A stretch of 64,000 nt of DNA, taken from contig JAUMFO010000008.1 in NCBI GenBank assembly GCA_032119795.1, forward strand, positions 62,001-126,000. Reading direction: 5' to 3'. A program made the position numbers and the translations under genes. This document shows, piece after piece, positions 26,346-36,900 of this stretch. The notes below the pieces were generated by a model. That model made no database searches, was not told the origin of the DNA, and saw only the letters and a program-made list of their open reading frames with translations. Each line of letters begins with the position of its first letter. Position 1 is the first letter of the stretch. This stretch comes from JAGIBJ01 sp032119795. GTDB lineage: Bacteria > Actinomycetota > Thermoleophilia > Solirubrobacterales > Solirubrobacteraceae.

Positions 26346-26360
26346 TGAGACTCATTCTCA
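26346..26360 (+). promoter_or_regulatory. Zur-like operator between the RiPP operon and the binding-protein gene
   Basis: TGAGACTCATTCTCA is a near-perfect palindrome (TGAGA...TCTCA). It is 85 bp upstream of the precursor ATG (minus strand) and 43 bp upstream of the lipoprotein ATG (plus strand). This makes the RiPP operon and the uptake lipoprotein co-regulated. The flanking DNA is AT-richer than its surroundings, as expected for a promoter. Confidence 0.78.
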
Positions 26361-26402
26361 ATTCAATGGGCTTGTCCCCCCTTTATTTCTGGAGCTAGCG
26401 GT

Positions 26403-27509
26403 ATGACCACACGACCGTCCCAACGATCTCTCGGCGCAGCAAGCGTCCTGGCAGCGCTCGCGCTGTCCACCGGCCTTGCCGCCTGCGGTGACAACGACAA
26501 CAACACCGCTGCCGCCGACCCGGCAGCACCGAGCACACCGATGACGGTCGCCATGGTCGAAGCCTCGGCCACAACGCCAACGGGCGCCGTTCGCGGATGC
26601 GACGGCGTGTGGATCACTCCAGGTGCACCCGCCTCGCGGATCCTCTCGCTCCGCAACTACGTGACGGAGACGCTCGTTGCCCTGGGTGTAGGCGATCGCG
26701 TGGTCGGCCAGGTCAACGCTGGCTCATTCACTCCGCTGGCCTCCACGAAGACCGCCTACGAGAAGGTGCCAGTCATCGCCGAGGCGGCGCCCTCCAAAGA
26801 GCAGGTCCTCGCTGCGCGGCCAGATCTCGTCGTAGGCGACGGGTCCTGGGCCTTTGACGGCAAGGCCGTGCCCACCCAAAAGGAGCTCGTCGGCGACGGC
26901 GTCGCGCCGCTGGTCATCCCAACGGCCTGCCTGGACGAGGACAAGGGCGAGCCAAGCTTTGACGACGTGTACGACACCCTCGCGGCGCTCGGCACGCTGA
27001 CGGGCAGCAAAGACGCCGCAGCGCGCTTGACGAGCTGGGGCAAAGACCGCGTCGCACAGACTGCGCAGCAGCTCACCGGTGACGCACCCACGGTCTACGC
27101 CGGCACGCTTTCAAAGGGCGAGCTGTTTGCCTACGACCGCGGCTCCTACGCACCGATCCTGGAAGCACTGAAGGTCGACAACGCGCTGCCCAGCGGAGCC
27201 GTCCCAGCAGGGTCAACCTTCACCCAGCTCAGCCGCGAACAGGTACTACGCACCCAGCCCGATGCCCTGATCATCACGTACCTCGACGACGCTGACCGCA
27301 AAGTCCAAGAGGAGCAGGTCGCCGAGCGGCTCGCTGGGCTTGAGGCTGTGCGCGATGACCGAGTCGTCTACGTGCCGGAAGCCTTCTTCACTGGCGGCCT
27401 TCAGACACTGCAGCGCATTCCCGAGGTCGCCTTCACCGCCCGCAACCTCTCAGTTCCGGCCGCGCTGGCTTCCTCCCATCCTCCCGTCGCAGCGCAAGCC
27501 CAGCAGTAG
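26403..27509 (+). CDS. Siderophore-type periplasmic/lipoprotein binding protein (FecB/BtuF fold)
   Basis: ATG 26403, with GGAG upstream, gives 368 residues and a lipoprotein signal ending LAAC. The mature chain has the class III binding-protein pattern: RILSLRNYVTETLVALGVGDRVVGQ, KVPVIAEAAPSKEQVLAARPDLVVGD and QLSREQVLRTQPDALIITYLDD, with a long helix between two lobes. Class III proteins bind siderophores, haem, cobalamin or metal chelates, whereas free zinc is bound by the ZnuA class. It probably works with the FecCD/FecE pair at 17051-19023, because no permease adjoins it. A perfect hairpin follows at 27559. Confidence 0.9.
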   Translation: MTTRPSQRSLGAASVLAALALSTGLAACGDNDNNTAAADPAAPSTPMTVAMVEASATTPTGAVRGCDGVWITPGAPASRILSLRNYVTETLVALGVGDRVVGQVNAGSFTPLASTKTAYEKVPVIAEAAPSKEQVLAARPDLVVGDGSWAFDGKAVPTQKELVGDGVAPLVIPTACLDEDKGEPSFDDVYDTLAALGTLTGSKDAAARLTSWGKDRVAQTAQQLTGDAPTVYAGTLSKGELFAYDRGSYAPILEALKVDNALPSGAVPAGSTFTQLSREQVLRTQPDALIITYLDDADRKVQEEQVAERLAGLEAVRDDRVVYVPEAFFTGGLQTLQRIPEVAFTARNLSVPAALASSHPPVAAQAQQ

Positions 27510-27558
27510 CGGCGCGCCAAACGCAACATCAGGAACGCGGTCGCGGCGTGAACCGCTA

Positions 27559-27595
27559 GCCCGGCCGAGCCAGCACATGGCTGGCTCGGCCGGGC
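27559..27595. terminator. 16-bp perfect hairpin after the binding-protein gene
   Basis: Arms 27559-27574 and 27580-27595 are exact complements (gcccggccgagccagc) with a 5-nt loop. It lies 50 bp beyond the binding-protein stop. A U-tract is absent, as is common in high-GC actinobacteria. It also marks the border with the transposase remnant. Confidence 0.65.
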
Positions 27596-27598
27596 CCC

Positions 27599-27913
27599 TA
27601 CCGCAACTACACCGGCACCCATGGCGCCTCGATCGTCGGCTTCGCGTTCTGCCACCTGCTCGGCCTTCGCCCGATGCCGCGCCTCAAACGCATCGGCGCC
27701 GCCCGCCTCTACCGCCCCGGACTCCCCACCGGCGAAGCCTGGGCCGACCTGGAGCCAGTGATCGCACGTCGCCCGATCGACTGGGACCTGATCGCGCAGC
27801 CGTACCACCAGCTCGTCAAATACGCCACCGCCCTGAAACTCGGAACCGCCGAAGCCGAACAGGTCCTGCGGCGCTTCACCCGCGGCGGGCCTCGACCTCA
27901 ACCCGCTACCTGA
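27599..27913 (+). pseudogene. Remnant of a Tn3-family transposase (C-terminus)
   Basis: The frame is open from 27599 and reads YRNYTGTHGASIVGFAFCHLLG, LRPMPRLKRIGAARLYRPG and then DWDLIAQPYHQLVKYATALKLGTAEAEQVLRRF. This corresponds to the Tn3 transposase segment that normally reads GFTDxxFAxxxLLGxxFxPRxxxLxxxRLY and continues to WDxxxR...S. The N-terminal roughly 800 residues are missing and the end is cut short. ATG 27674 is internal. The fragment borders the right end of the zinc/RiPP island. Confidence 0.8.
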
Positions 27914-27943
27914 CTCCTAGCGACACCCACCCGAGCACCGCTC

Positions 27944-30900
27944 CTACTTGGCGGAGACCGCCACCTTGAGCTTCACGTCGGTCGCGGTGCCCGTCCCATC
28001 CAGGACGGTGATCGACGGCGAGAGGAGCTTGGCGAGGAGCTTCGCCTTCTTCTTCTTGGACGTCTTCTTGTCTGCCAGGACGCGGCGGATCTTGTAGTTG
28101 ATCCGGATCGCCTTGTTCGGCAGCTTGAACTTGACCTTCGTGACCTTCTCGCCGGCGACGGTCGGCTTGATCGAGATCGCCATGCGACGCTCGCCGTTGA
28201 CGATGTTCGTCTTCGCCTTGGCACCCGTCAGCGTCAGCTTGGTCATCTTGTAGGCCTTCTTCGTGAAGATCGCGCCCTTCGGCATCTTCAGCACGAGCTT
28301 GGAGATCCCGTTCGGGTTCGACAGCGCGAACGTCAGTGCGGAGCTGCTGCCCTCAGGCCGGAAGGTGGCGGAGGCCAACGACTTGACGTTGGGATCGGTC
28401 GGCGTATTGCCGCCGAAGCTCGTGCCGTTGCAGTCCACCGGCACCGACAGGTTCTTCGATGCGCCGTGGTGCGAACCGAGCGTCCCGTCGGTCGCGAGGC
28501 CCTTCACGCCACAGATCTCCTTGCCGAGCTGCAGCACGCCGGTCGAGCCGCCGTTGAACACGAGCGTCATCTTGGAGATCGGCGTGTCCGGCAGGTTGTC
28601 GAAGCTGGCGACGAGGCGACCAGCCTTGTCGAGCTTCGTCGTACCGATGATGTCGAAGGCGATCTGGTCGCGCACGTGGATGGCCACGCCCGGCAGGGTC
28701 ACGTTCGGGATCTTCACGATGTAGAGGGTCGCGTCGACCGGCTCCGGTAGCGCCGACGTGACGATCTCACCAGCACCGAGCTTGGAGGACTCGGGGCACC
28801 CACCGGCGATGGCGGTCTCCGGGTTCGCGCAGCTGCGCTTGTTGACGTTCGTCAGGTCGGTGGCGACGCCGACCGGCAGCGTGACGACGGCCGACTTCAT
28901 GTTGCCCTGGCCCTCGGCCTGCTGGATGACGGTCGTGAGCGTCGGGTGGCCCTTGGCCTTCATCTCGGCCGGTGGGCCGCTGAAGCCCACCTTCAGCGAC
29001 GGCTGCCAGTTCAGCGACTCACAGCCGCTCGCCTGGTAGCCGGCGTCCGAGGACGCGCTGCCACCCTGCGCCGAGCCGAAGCTGGCCTTGGCCTGCTGGG
29101 CGCTGCACGACGTGGCGTTGAGCACCATGCCGGGCTTGTCGACGTTGATCGACAGCTCGCTGATGCTCAGCGGGATGCCCTTCACGCGGGTGGGGATGTC
29201 GTTGGCCGTGATCCGCATCTGCAGATCGCTGCCGACCAGCTTGATCTGGGCGAGCGTCACGACGGTGCCGAGATCGATCGGACCGACCTTCGCCGGCAGC
29301 GCGAACATGAGACCGGCGATCGAGCCGTCGAAGCCGTCCGTCAGGAAGACCTTGCCGCTCACGCCGTAGGGCGCGGTGGCGACGCCGACCTTGGCGCTCG
29401 CCGAGCCAACCTGCGACGCGTCGCTGCAGGCGTTGGCGCGGGCGGCGTCGAGCGAGCACTTCGGGGCTACCGTGAGCCGGCCGAGCAAGCCATTGGGCAT
29501 GGCGAGGTCGAGGTTCCTCAGCTCCTGGTGGCGAGCCGGGACGGTGATCTTCGTGTTCAGCGCCGTACTCGCGCCCGCCTGGGTAGGCGAGACCGACAGG
29601 TCGAGTTTCGGCGCGAACGCGTTGACGTCCGGGCAGTCCTGATCGAGGACCAGGTTGCCGGTCGCGTCGCTCGCGGCGCCGCCGTGGCGCAGGACGTTGA
29701 CGTCGGCGCCGAACGTGCCACAGGTGCGCGGCAGCGAGAGCACCGGGGCGTCGCCACCGCGGAGCTGCAGGTTGATCGCCGAGACCTGGACCTGCGGGAG
29801 GTCTTGGAAGGTGGCGATCATGCGGCCCGTCGTCTCGTCGACGTCGAGCGAGCCGGCGATCTTCACGCGCAGTGAGGGGTACTCCGCCGCCTTGGCCTGC
29901 AAGAAGATCCCGGCGAAGTGGCCGTCGGTCTTGGCGCCAAGGAAGACGTCTCCGGTGAGGTCGCCGATCATCGGGCTGCTGATGCCGACGTTGCCGACCT
30001 TCGAGCCGGCCGGGCAGGCAGCGTCGACGTCGATGTCCGACGCCTTGAACTCGCCCGCCGTGCACTCGGCGAGGTCGCCCTTGGCACCGGCCGAGGCCGA
30101 CAGCGACGTCTGCTCCGGCAGCGTCACGCGGATGTTCTTCATCGCGTCGAGCGCGTCGCCGGAGGGCGCCGAGGCGTTGATCTTCGTCGTCACGGCGCTG
30201 GCCGTCAGCGGGCTGGCCGGGGAGGCGTCGAAGCCCAGCGAGGCGTCGAGCTTCAGCTGGTCGCAACCGGTGGTGAAGAAGTCCTGCTGGCGCTGCTGGG
30301 TCCCGCCCTGGGCCGAGCCCATGGTCGTCGTGCCCTGCGCCGGCGTGCAGCTGACGGGGTTCACCATGAAGCCGGGCTTGTTGATCGCGAGCTCCAGCTT
30401 GTGCAGGTCGACCCGCACGCCCTTGACCTTCGTCGGCACGTCATCGGCCGTGATCGTGAGGCCGTAGTCGGCGCGGAGCTTCAGCTCGGCGATCGTGATG
30501 ACATCGCCGAGATCCACGGGGCCGACCTTCGCCGGCAGCACGATCGCCAGGCGAGCGATGGAGTTGCTGTCGCCCTTGACCAGGTACGCCGCGCCCTCGA
30601 GGGCGAACGGTGCCGACGCAACGCCGGCCTGCGCCGTGACGTCGCCGACCTTGGAGGACGCCGCGCAGGTGCCGGCCTTGGCATCCGTGAAGGAGCAGGC
30701 CGGGATCTGGCTGATGTTGCCGAGCAGGCCGGCGGGCAGGACCATCCGCAGCGACGAGAGTTCCTGCTGCTTGGCCGGGACGTCCACCGTCGTGGTGAAG
30801 GTCATCGAGCGGCCAGCAGCCTGCGTCGAGCGATCAAGCGTCACGGTCGGCGAGAACGCGTTGGCATCCGGGCAGTCGGTGGACAGCGCGAGGCCCGCGT

Positions 30901-33900
30901 TGCGGGTCTGCGTGGCCGTGCCGCTCACGGGGACGAACGTGCCCGTGCCCTGGGCGGTGCCGCAGAGGCGCGGCAGCGCGAGCGTCGGGGCGTCGCCGCC
31001 GCGCAGCTTCACCGTGAACCGCGTGACCGGGATCGCCGGGATCTCGTCGAAGATCGCGTCGGTGGCGCCGGTCGTCTCGTTGACCTCGACGCGGCCGATC
31101 AGCCGGACCGTGAGGTTGGCGATCGTGCTCGAGGTGGTCTCCAAGAAGATGCGTGCGAGGTTGCCGTTCGTCGCCGGAGCAAGGTAGACCTTGCCGTCGA
31201 GGTCACCGGCGAGTTCGCCGGTCTCGAACCTCACGGTGCCGATCTCCGAGCCAGCTGGGCAGCTCGAGGCCGCCGCGAGGTCGTCCTGCTTGAACTCAGC
31301 GTCGGTGCAGCCGTCGAGATCGCCGCGGGCGCCAGCGGAGGCGCTCAGCGACATGCCCTCAGGCAGGCGCACGTTGACCGCTTTGAACGGCGACTCCGGG
31401 CCGGGCTGATCGGTCACCGCGACCGAGGTCGTGAAGTCGGAGGACTCCCCCGGCTTCGGGTTGCCGGCGTCGAAGGAGATCTGCGGATCGAAGTTCTGCG
31501 TGGCGCAGGTGCCCGCCGGGACCGTGATCGACGCAGTGTCAGCGGCGGTGGCGCCGTCCTTGCCGGTGAACGCCGCCGTGCCGGGCAGCGTGCCGCAGGA
31601 GCTGGGATTCACGAGGAAGTCGTCCTTCGTGATGTTCAGCTTCAACTCGCGCAGGTCGAGGCGCACGCCCTTCACGCTGGTGGGCACGTCGGCGGTGATC
31701 TGCAGCGCGAGGTCGGGGCTCTTCAGCTGGATGTCGGCGACCGTGATCACCTTGCCGAGGTCGATCGGGCCGACGACGGCCGGCAGGATGATTGCCATGC
31801 CCGCAACGTTGCCGGCTCGACCCTCGGTGAGGTAGACCTTGCCGCTCTGCGAGTACGAGGCTCCGTCGACACCGACCTTGGCGACGACCGTGCCGATCTC
31901 CGTGTTCGCCGCGCAGTTGTCGAGCTGCGCGTTCGCGATCGTGCAGCGCAGTGCGTCCTTGAGCTTGGCCGTCAGGCCCTCGGGCATGTCGATGCGGACC
32001 TTCGAGAGTTCCTGGTCGCCGCCGGGAACCGTGATCGTGGTGGTCAGCTTGCCCGCGTCGCCGGCGCCGTTGGGGCTCAGGTCGAAGTCAACCTGCGGCC
32101 CGAACTGGCCGGCCGCGGGGCAGGCCTGATCGAGGACGAGCGAGGCGTTCTTCGTCGAAGCGGAGCCCGCATGCGGCGTAAGTAGCGCCGAGCCAGCGAA
32201 CGAACCGCAGGTGCGCGGCAGGCTGACGACCGGCGAGGCGCCGCCACGCAGCGTCAGCGCGAAGCTGGTGAACGCGACACCCGGGAGGTTGTCGAACGTG
32301 GCGACGGTGGCGCCCGTACCGGCGTCGACCGCGACGGTGCCGGTGACCTTGATCCGAGCCTTGGCGCCGAACGCGGTGCTCTGGGCGTCGAGGTAGAGGC
32401 TCGCGATCGTGCCATTCGGCGTGGTGGCCGCTAGGTAGGCGTCACCGGTGATCGCGCCGACCGACGGCGTCTGGATCGAGACGGTGCCGATCTTCGAGCC
32501 GGCCCCGCAAGTCGGGTCGGCCCAGGAGGCAGCGTCGAACTGCCCGGCGGTGCAGCCGACGAGGTCGCCGCCAGCGTTGGCGCTGGCGCTCAGCGACACG
32601 CCGGCCGGCAGCGTGACGGCCGCAGTCTTGACGGGCGAGTGATCGGCCGGGACGGAGATCGTGGTCGTGAACGCTGACGACGCAGCCGGGCGGGCGGGAG
32701 CGGCGCTGAAGGCGACCGACGGGTTGAACGAGGCGCCGGCGCAGCCGGTGACGGACAGGCTGCCGCTGATCGGGGCGCTGCCACCCTGGACGGCGTTCAG
32801 CGTGCCGGAGTAGGCGTTGCCGGTGCAGGTCGCCGGGTTCACCATGAAGCCGGGTTCGTTGATGTTCAGCGCGATCTGGCGCAGGTAGGTCGGGATGCCC
32901 TTGATCTTGGTCGGCACGGCCATGTCGATGTCGATGCCGTAGTCGGTGCGCAGGCTGATCCCGCCGACGGCCGTGAGCTTGCCGAGGTCGACGATGGCGT
33001 TGCCACCGACGGAGCCGACCTTCACCGGCAGCTCGATCGCAAGGCCGACGAGGTCACCGGCACCGGGTGCGTCGGTGAGGTAGACGGTGCCGCCGGAGAA
33101 GGTGGCGGGCGTCGCACCCTGGCCAGCCTTGGCCGTGAGCGTGCCGATCTTGGACCCGGCGGCGCAGGTGCCGGCGGTTGCCGCGGCGACCGAGCAGCGC
33201 TGGCGGCCGTCGATCTTGGCGATCAGCCCGGCCGGAAGGGAGAGCCGCACGCGGCTGAGTTCCTGCTGGCCCTCGGGCAGCGTGATCGTGGTCAGCATCG
33301 ACGTCGCGGCAGCCGCCGTCGTCGGGCTCGTGGTGACGGTGGTCGACGTCGGCGTGAAGCCGGCCGCGCCGCAGTTCTGATCGATGGTGAGCGTGCCGGA
33401 GCGGCCGACGGGCGCGCCACCAGCGTGAGACGTCAGCGTCGCGGAGCCCTGCGGCGAGCCGCAGACGCGCGGCAGCGAGAGCGCCGGGTTGTCTCCACCG
33501 CGGAACGTGATGGCGAACTCGGTGAACGGCACCTCAGGTGCGTCGCCGAAGACGGCCCACGTCAGGCCGGTGTTCTCGTCGACGTCGACGACGCCCGTCA
33601 TCTTCACGCGTGCACCGGGGAAGCTCGCGCTGCCGGCGTAGACGTAGACCCCGGCGAGGTGGCCGGGGGCGCTCGCGGCGAGGTAGACGTCGCCCGTCAT
33701 CGCGCCAACCGAGGCGGTCTGGATCGTGGTCGTGCCGATCTTCGAGGCGGCCGGGCAGGTCGGGGCGACCGACGGCGTGGCCTGGTCGAGCTGTGCGGCG
33801 GTGCAGCCGGTCAGGTTCCCGCCCGAGTCGATCGACGGCGAGAGCGACAGGCCGCTGGGCAGCTGCACCGTGGCGGTCTTCAGCGCCGACTGCGCCGGCG

Positions 33901-36900
33901 AGCTCGGGAGCGTGATCTTCGTGGTGAAGGCGCCGCTGCCACCGGCCTTGGCCGGGGTCGCGGAGAACTCCAGCGACGGGTTGAAGGCGAGTGCGCCACA
34001 GCTATCGATCGTGGTGTTCGTGGTGCTGGCCGGAGCCGTGGTCGTAGAGCCGCCGTAGGAGGCTGACGTCATCGTCAGCGTCGACGTCTTCACGCCACAG
34101 GTGCTCGGGTTGAAGAGCAGGTTCGGCTTGTTCACCAGGATCTGCAGCGACCGCAGGTACATCGGGATGCCCTTCACGTCGGTCGGGACGTCGGCCGTGA
34201 TGTCGATGCCGTAATCCGAGCGGAGCTTCACCGAGGCGACGACGTTGACCTTGCCGAGGTCGACCGGGCCGACCACGACCGGGATCGAGAGGCCAAGGCC
34301 GACGATGTCACTGGCCGACGGGGCGTCGACGAGGTAGACCTTGCCGCCGCCGAACGTGCCGGGCGTGGTGCCCTGGCCGGCGGTGGCGGAGATCGTGCCG
34401 ATCTCGGCGCCCGCGGCGCACGTGCCGGCCTGAGCGGCAGCAACGGTGCAGCGGGTCTTGCCCTCGATGTTGGCGAGCAGGCCGGCAGGCAGCGAGATCT
34501 CGACCTTGCCGAGTTCGCGTCCGCCTGCGGGCACGTTCACGGTGGTCGTCAGGTTCGTGTCCTGGCCGGCGGCAGTGGTGCTCAGGCTGACGGCACCGGT
34601 AGCGGCGAAGTTGCCGGCGCTGGCGCAGTTCTGGTCGATCGTCAGCGTGCCGGTGCGGGTCACGGTCGAGCCGGTCTGCGGCGTGATGGTGGCGGTGCCC
34701 GTCGGGGTGCCACAGGTCCGCGGCATCGACGTGGCGGGGTTGGTGCCGCCGCGCAGCGTCAGCTGGAAGTTCGTGAAGGCGATCGCCGGGGCGTTGTCGA
34801 ACGTCGCGGTCGTCTTGCCGGTCGCGGGGTCGACGTCGACCTTGCCGTCGAGCTTCACGCGGACGGAGTCACCGAACGCCGCACTCGACGCGTCGAGGTA
34901 GAGGCCGGCGATCGCGCCGGACGGCGCCGTCGTGGCGAGGTAGATGTCTCCGCTGAGCGTGCCGACCTGCGGCACGTCGATGGTGGCGTCGCCGATGTCG
35001 CTGGCGGCCGGGCACGTCGGATCGGTGAAGGCCGACTGCGCGAACTGCGCGGCAGAGCAGCCGACGAGGTTGCCGGCGCTGTTGATCGAGGAGGAGAGCG
35101 AGACGCCGGTCGGCAGGTCGACGACGGCCTTCTTCAGCGCACCCTGCTCGTTGCCGGCGGTCGACGCCGGCGCCGTGATGCGCGTGGTGAAGGCGCTGGC
35201 GCCCGAGGCCTGCGCCGGCGAGGCGGAGAACGAGACGGCCGGGTTGAAGCCGAGCGTGTTGCAGCTGGTCGCGGTGAACGGAACGCTCGGCGTGGCGGTG
35301 CTGCCGCCGACGGAGCGCAGCGTGGAGTTCGTGGTGCCGGCCGCGCAGGTGGCCGGGTTGGTCAGGAAGCCCGACTTGTCTACCGTCAGGGTGAGCTGGC
35401 GCAGGTGCAGCGGGATGCCCTGGATGGAGGTCGGGACGTCGGCGACGACGTCGATGCCGTAGTCGGCGGGGCGCAGCTTGACGGCGGCGATCGTGACGAT
35501 CTTGCCGAGGTCGACCGGGCCGACGACGGCGGGCAGCTCGACGGCGATGCCAACGACGTCGGTGGCCGGCGTCGGGGCGTCCGTGAGGTAGAGGTTGCCG
35601 TTGAAGGTGCCGGGCACGGTGCCCTGGCCGGCGCGCGCGGCGACCGTGCCGATCTTCGTGCCAATCGCGCAGGTGCCGGCGCTCGCTGCGGCGATGGTGC
35701 AGCGAGGTGCACCAGCCACGTTCGCGAGCAGGCCAGCGGGCAGGTTGAGCGTGATCCGGTCCAGCGCGCGGTGGCGCTCGGGCACGTTGATGGTGGTCGT
35801 CAGCGTGGAGTTGGCGGAGGCCTTCGTCGGGCTGATCACGTTGGTCAGCGTCGGGGCGAAGCTCGTGGAGTCCGCGCAGTTCTGGTCGACGGTGAGGTTG
35901 GCGGTGCGGCTCACGGCCGGGTTCCCGGCATGGCCGGTGAGCGACGCCGAGCCCTGCGGCGTGCCGCACGTCCGCGGCATCGAGATGGCCGGCGTGGTGC
36001 CACCGCGGAAGGTGATCGCGAACTCGGTGAACGGCACCTCGGGAGCGCCGGTAAAGGTGGCGGTCGCCACGCCCGTGCCGGCGTTGCTGTCGACGACGCC
36101 GCTGAACTTCACGCGCGTCCCCGGGTAGGTCACGGAGTCGGCGTAGATGAAGATGCGAGCGACGTGCCCCGGCGCGGTGGACGCCAGGTAGGCGTCGCCG
36201 TTGATCGCGCCGATCGAGGCCGTCTGGATCGCGACCGAGCCGATGTCGGACGCGGCCGGGCAGGTCGGCGCCGCAAACGGCGCAGCCTGGTTGAACTGGG
36301 CGTCGGTGCAGCCGACGAGGTTGCCATCGGAGTTCAGCGACGGCGACAGCGATACGCCATCGGGCAGCGTGACCGTGGCGTCCTTGAGCGCCGACTGTGC
36401 CGGCGAGGAGGGCAGGGTGATGCGGGTGGTGAACGCCGAGGAGCCGCCTGCGCTCGCCGGAGCGGCGCTGAACGCGACCGTCGGGTTGAAGGCGAGGCCG
36501 GCGCAGTTGGTGATCGTCTGCGAGCTGGAGTCGCTGGCGTTGCTCGAGGCCCCGGCGTACGACGCACTGGTGAGCGCGAGCGTGGAGGTCTTGGATCCGC
36601 AGGTGCTTGGGTTGAAGAGCAGCCCGGACTTGTTCACCACGATCTGCAGCTGGCGCAGGTACATCGGGATGCCCTTCACCGTGGTGGGCACGTCGGCCGT
36701 GATGTCAATCCCGTAGTCCGAGCGGACCTTCACCGACGCGATGACGTTGACCTTGCCGAGGTCGACCGGGCCGACGACGACCGGGATCGACAGGCCGATG
36801 CCGACGATGTCGCCGGCGCTGGGTGCGTCGACGAGGTAGGCCTTGCCGCCGTTGAAGGCGCCGGGCGTGGTGCCCTGGCCGGCCTGCGCGGCAACGGTGC

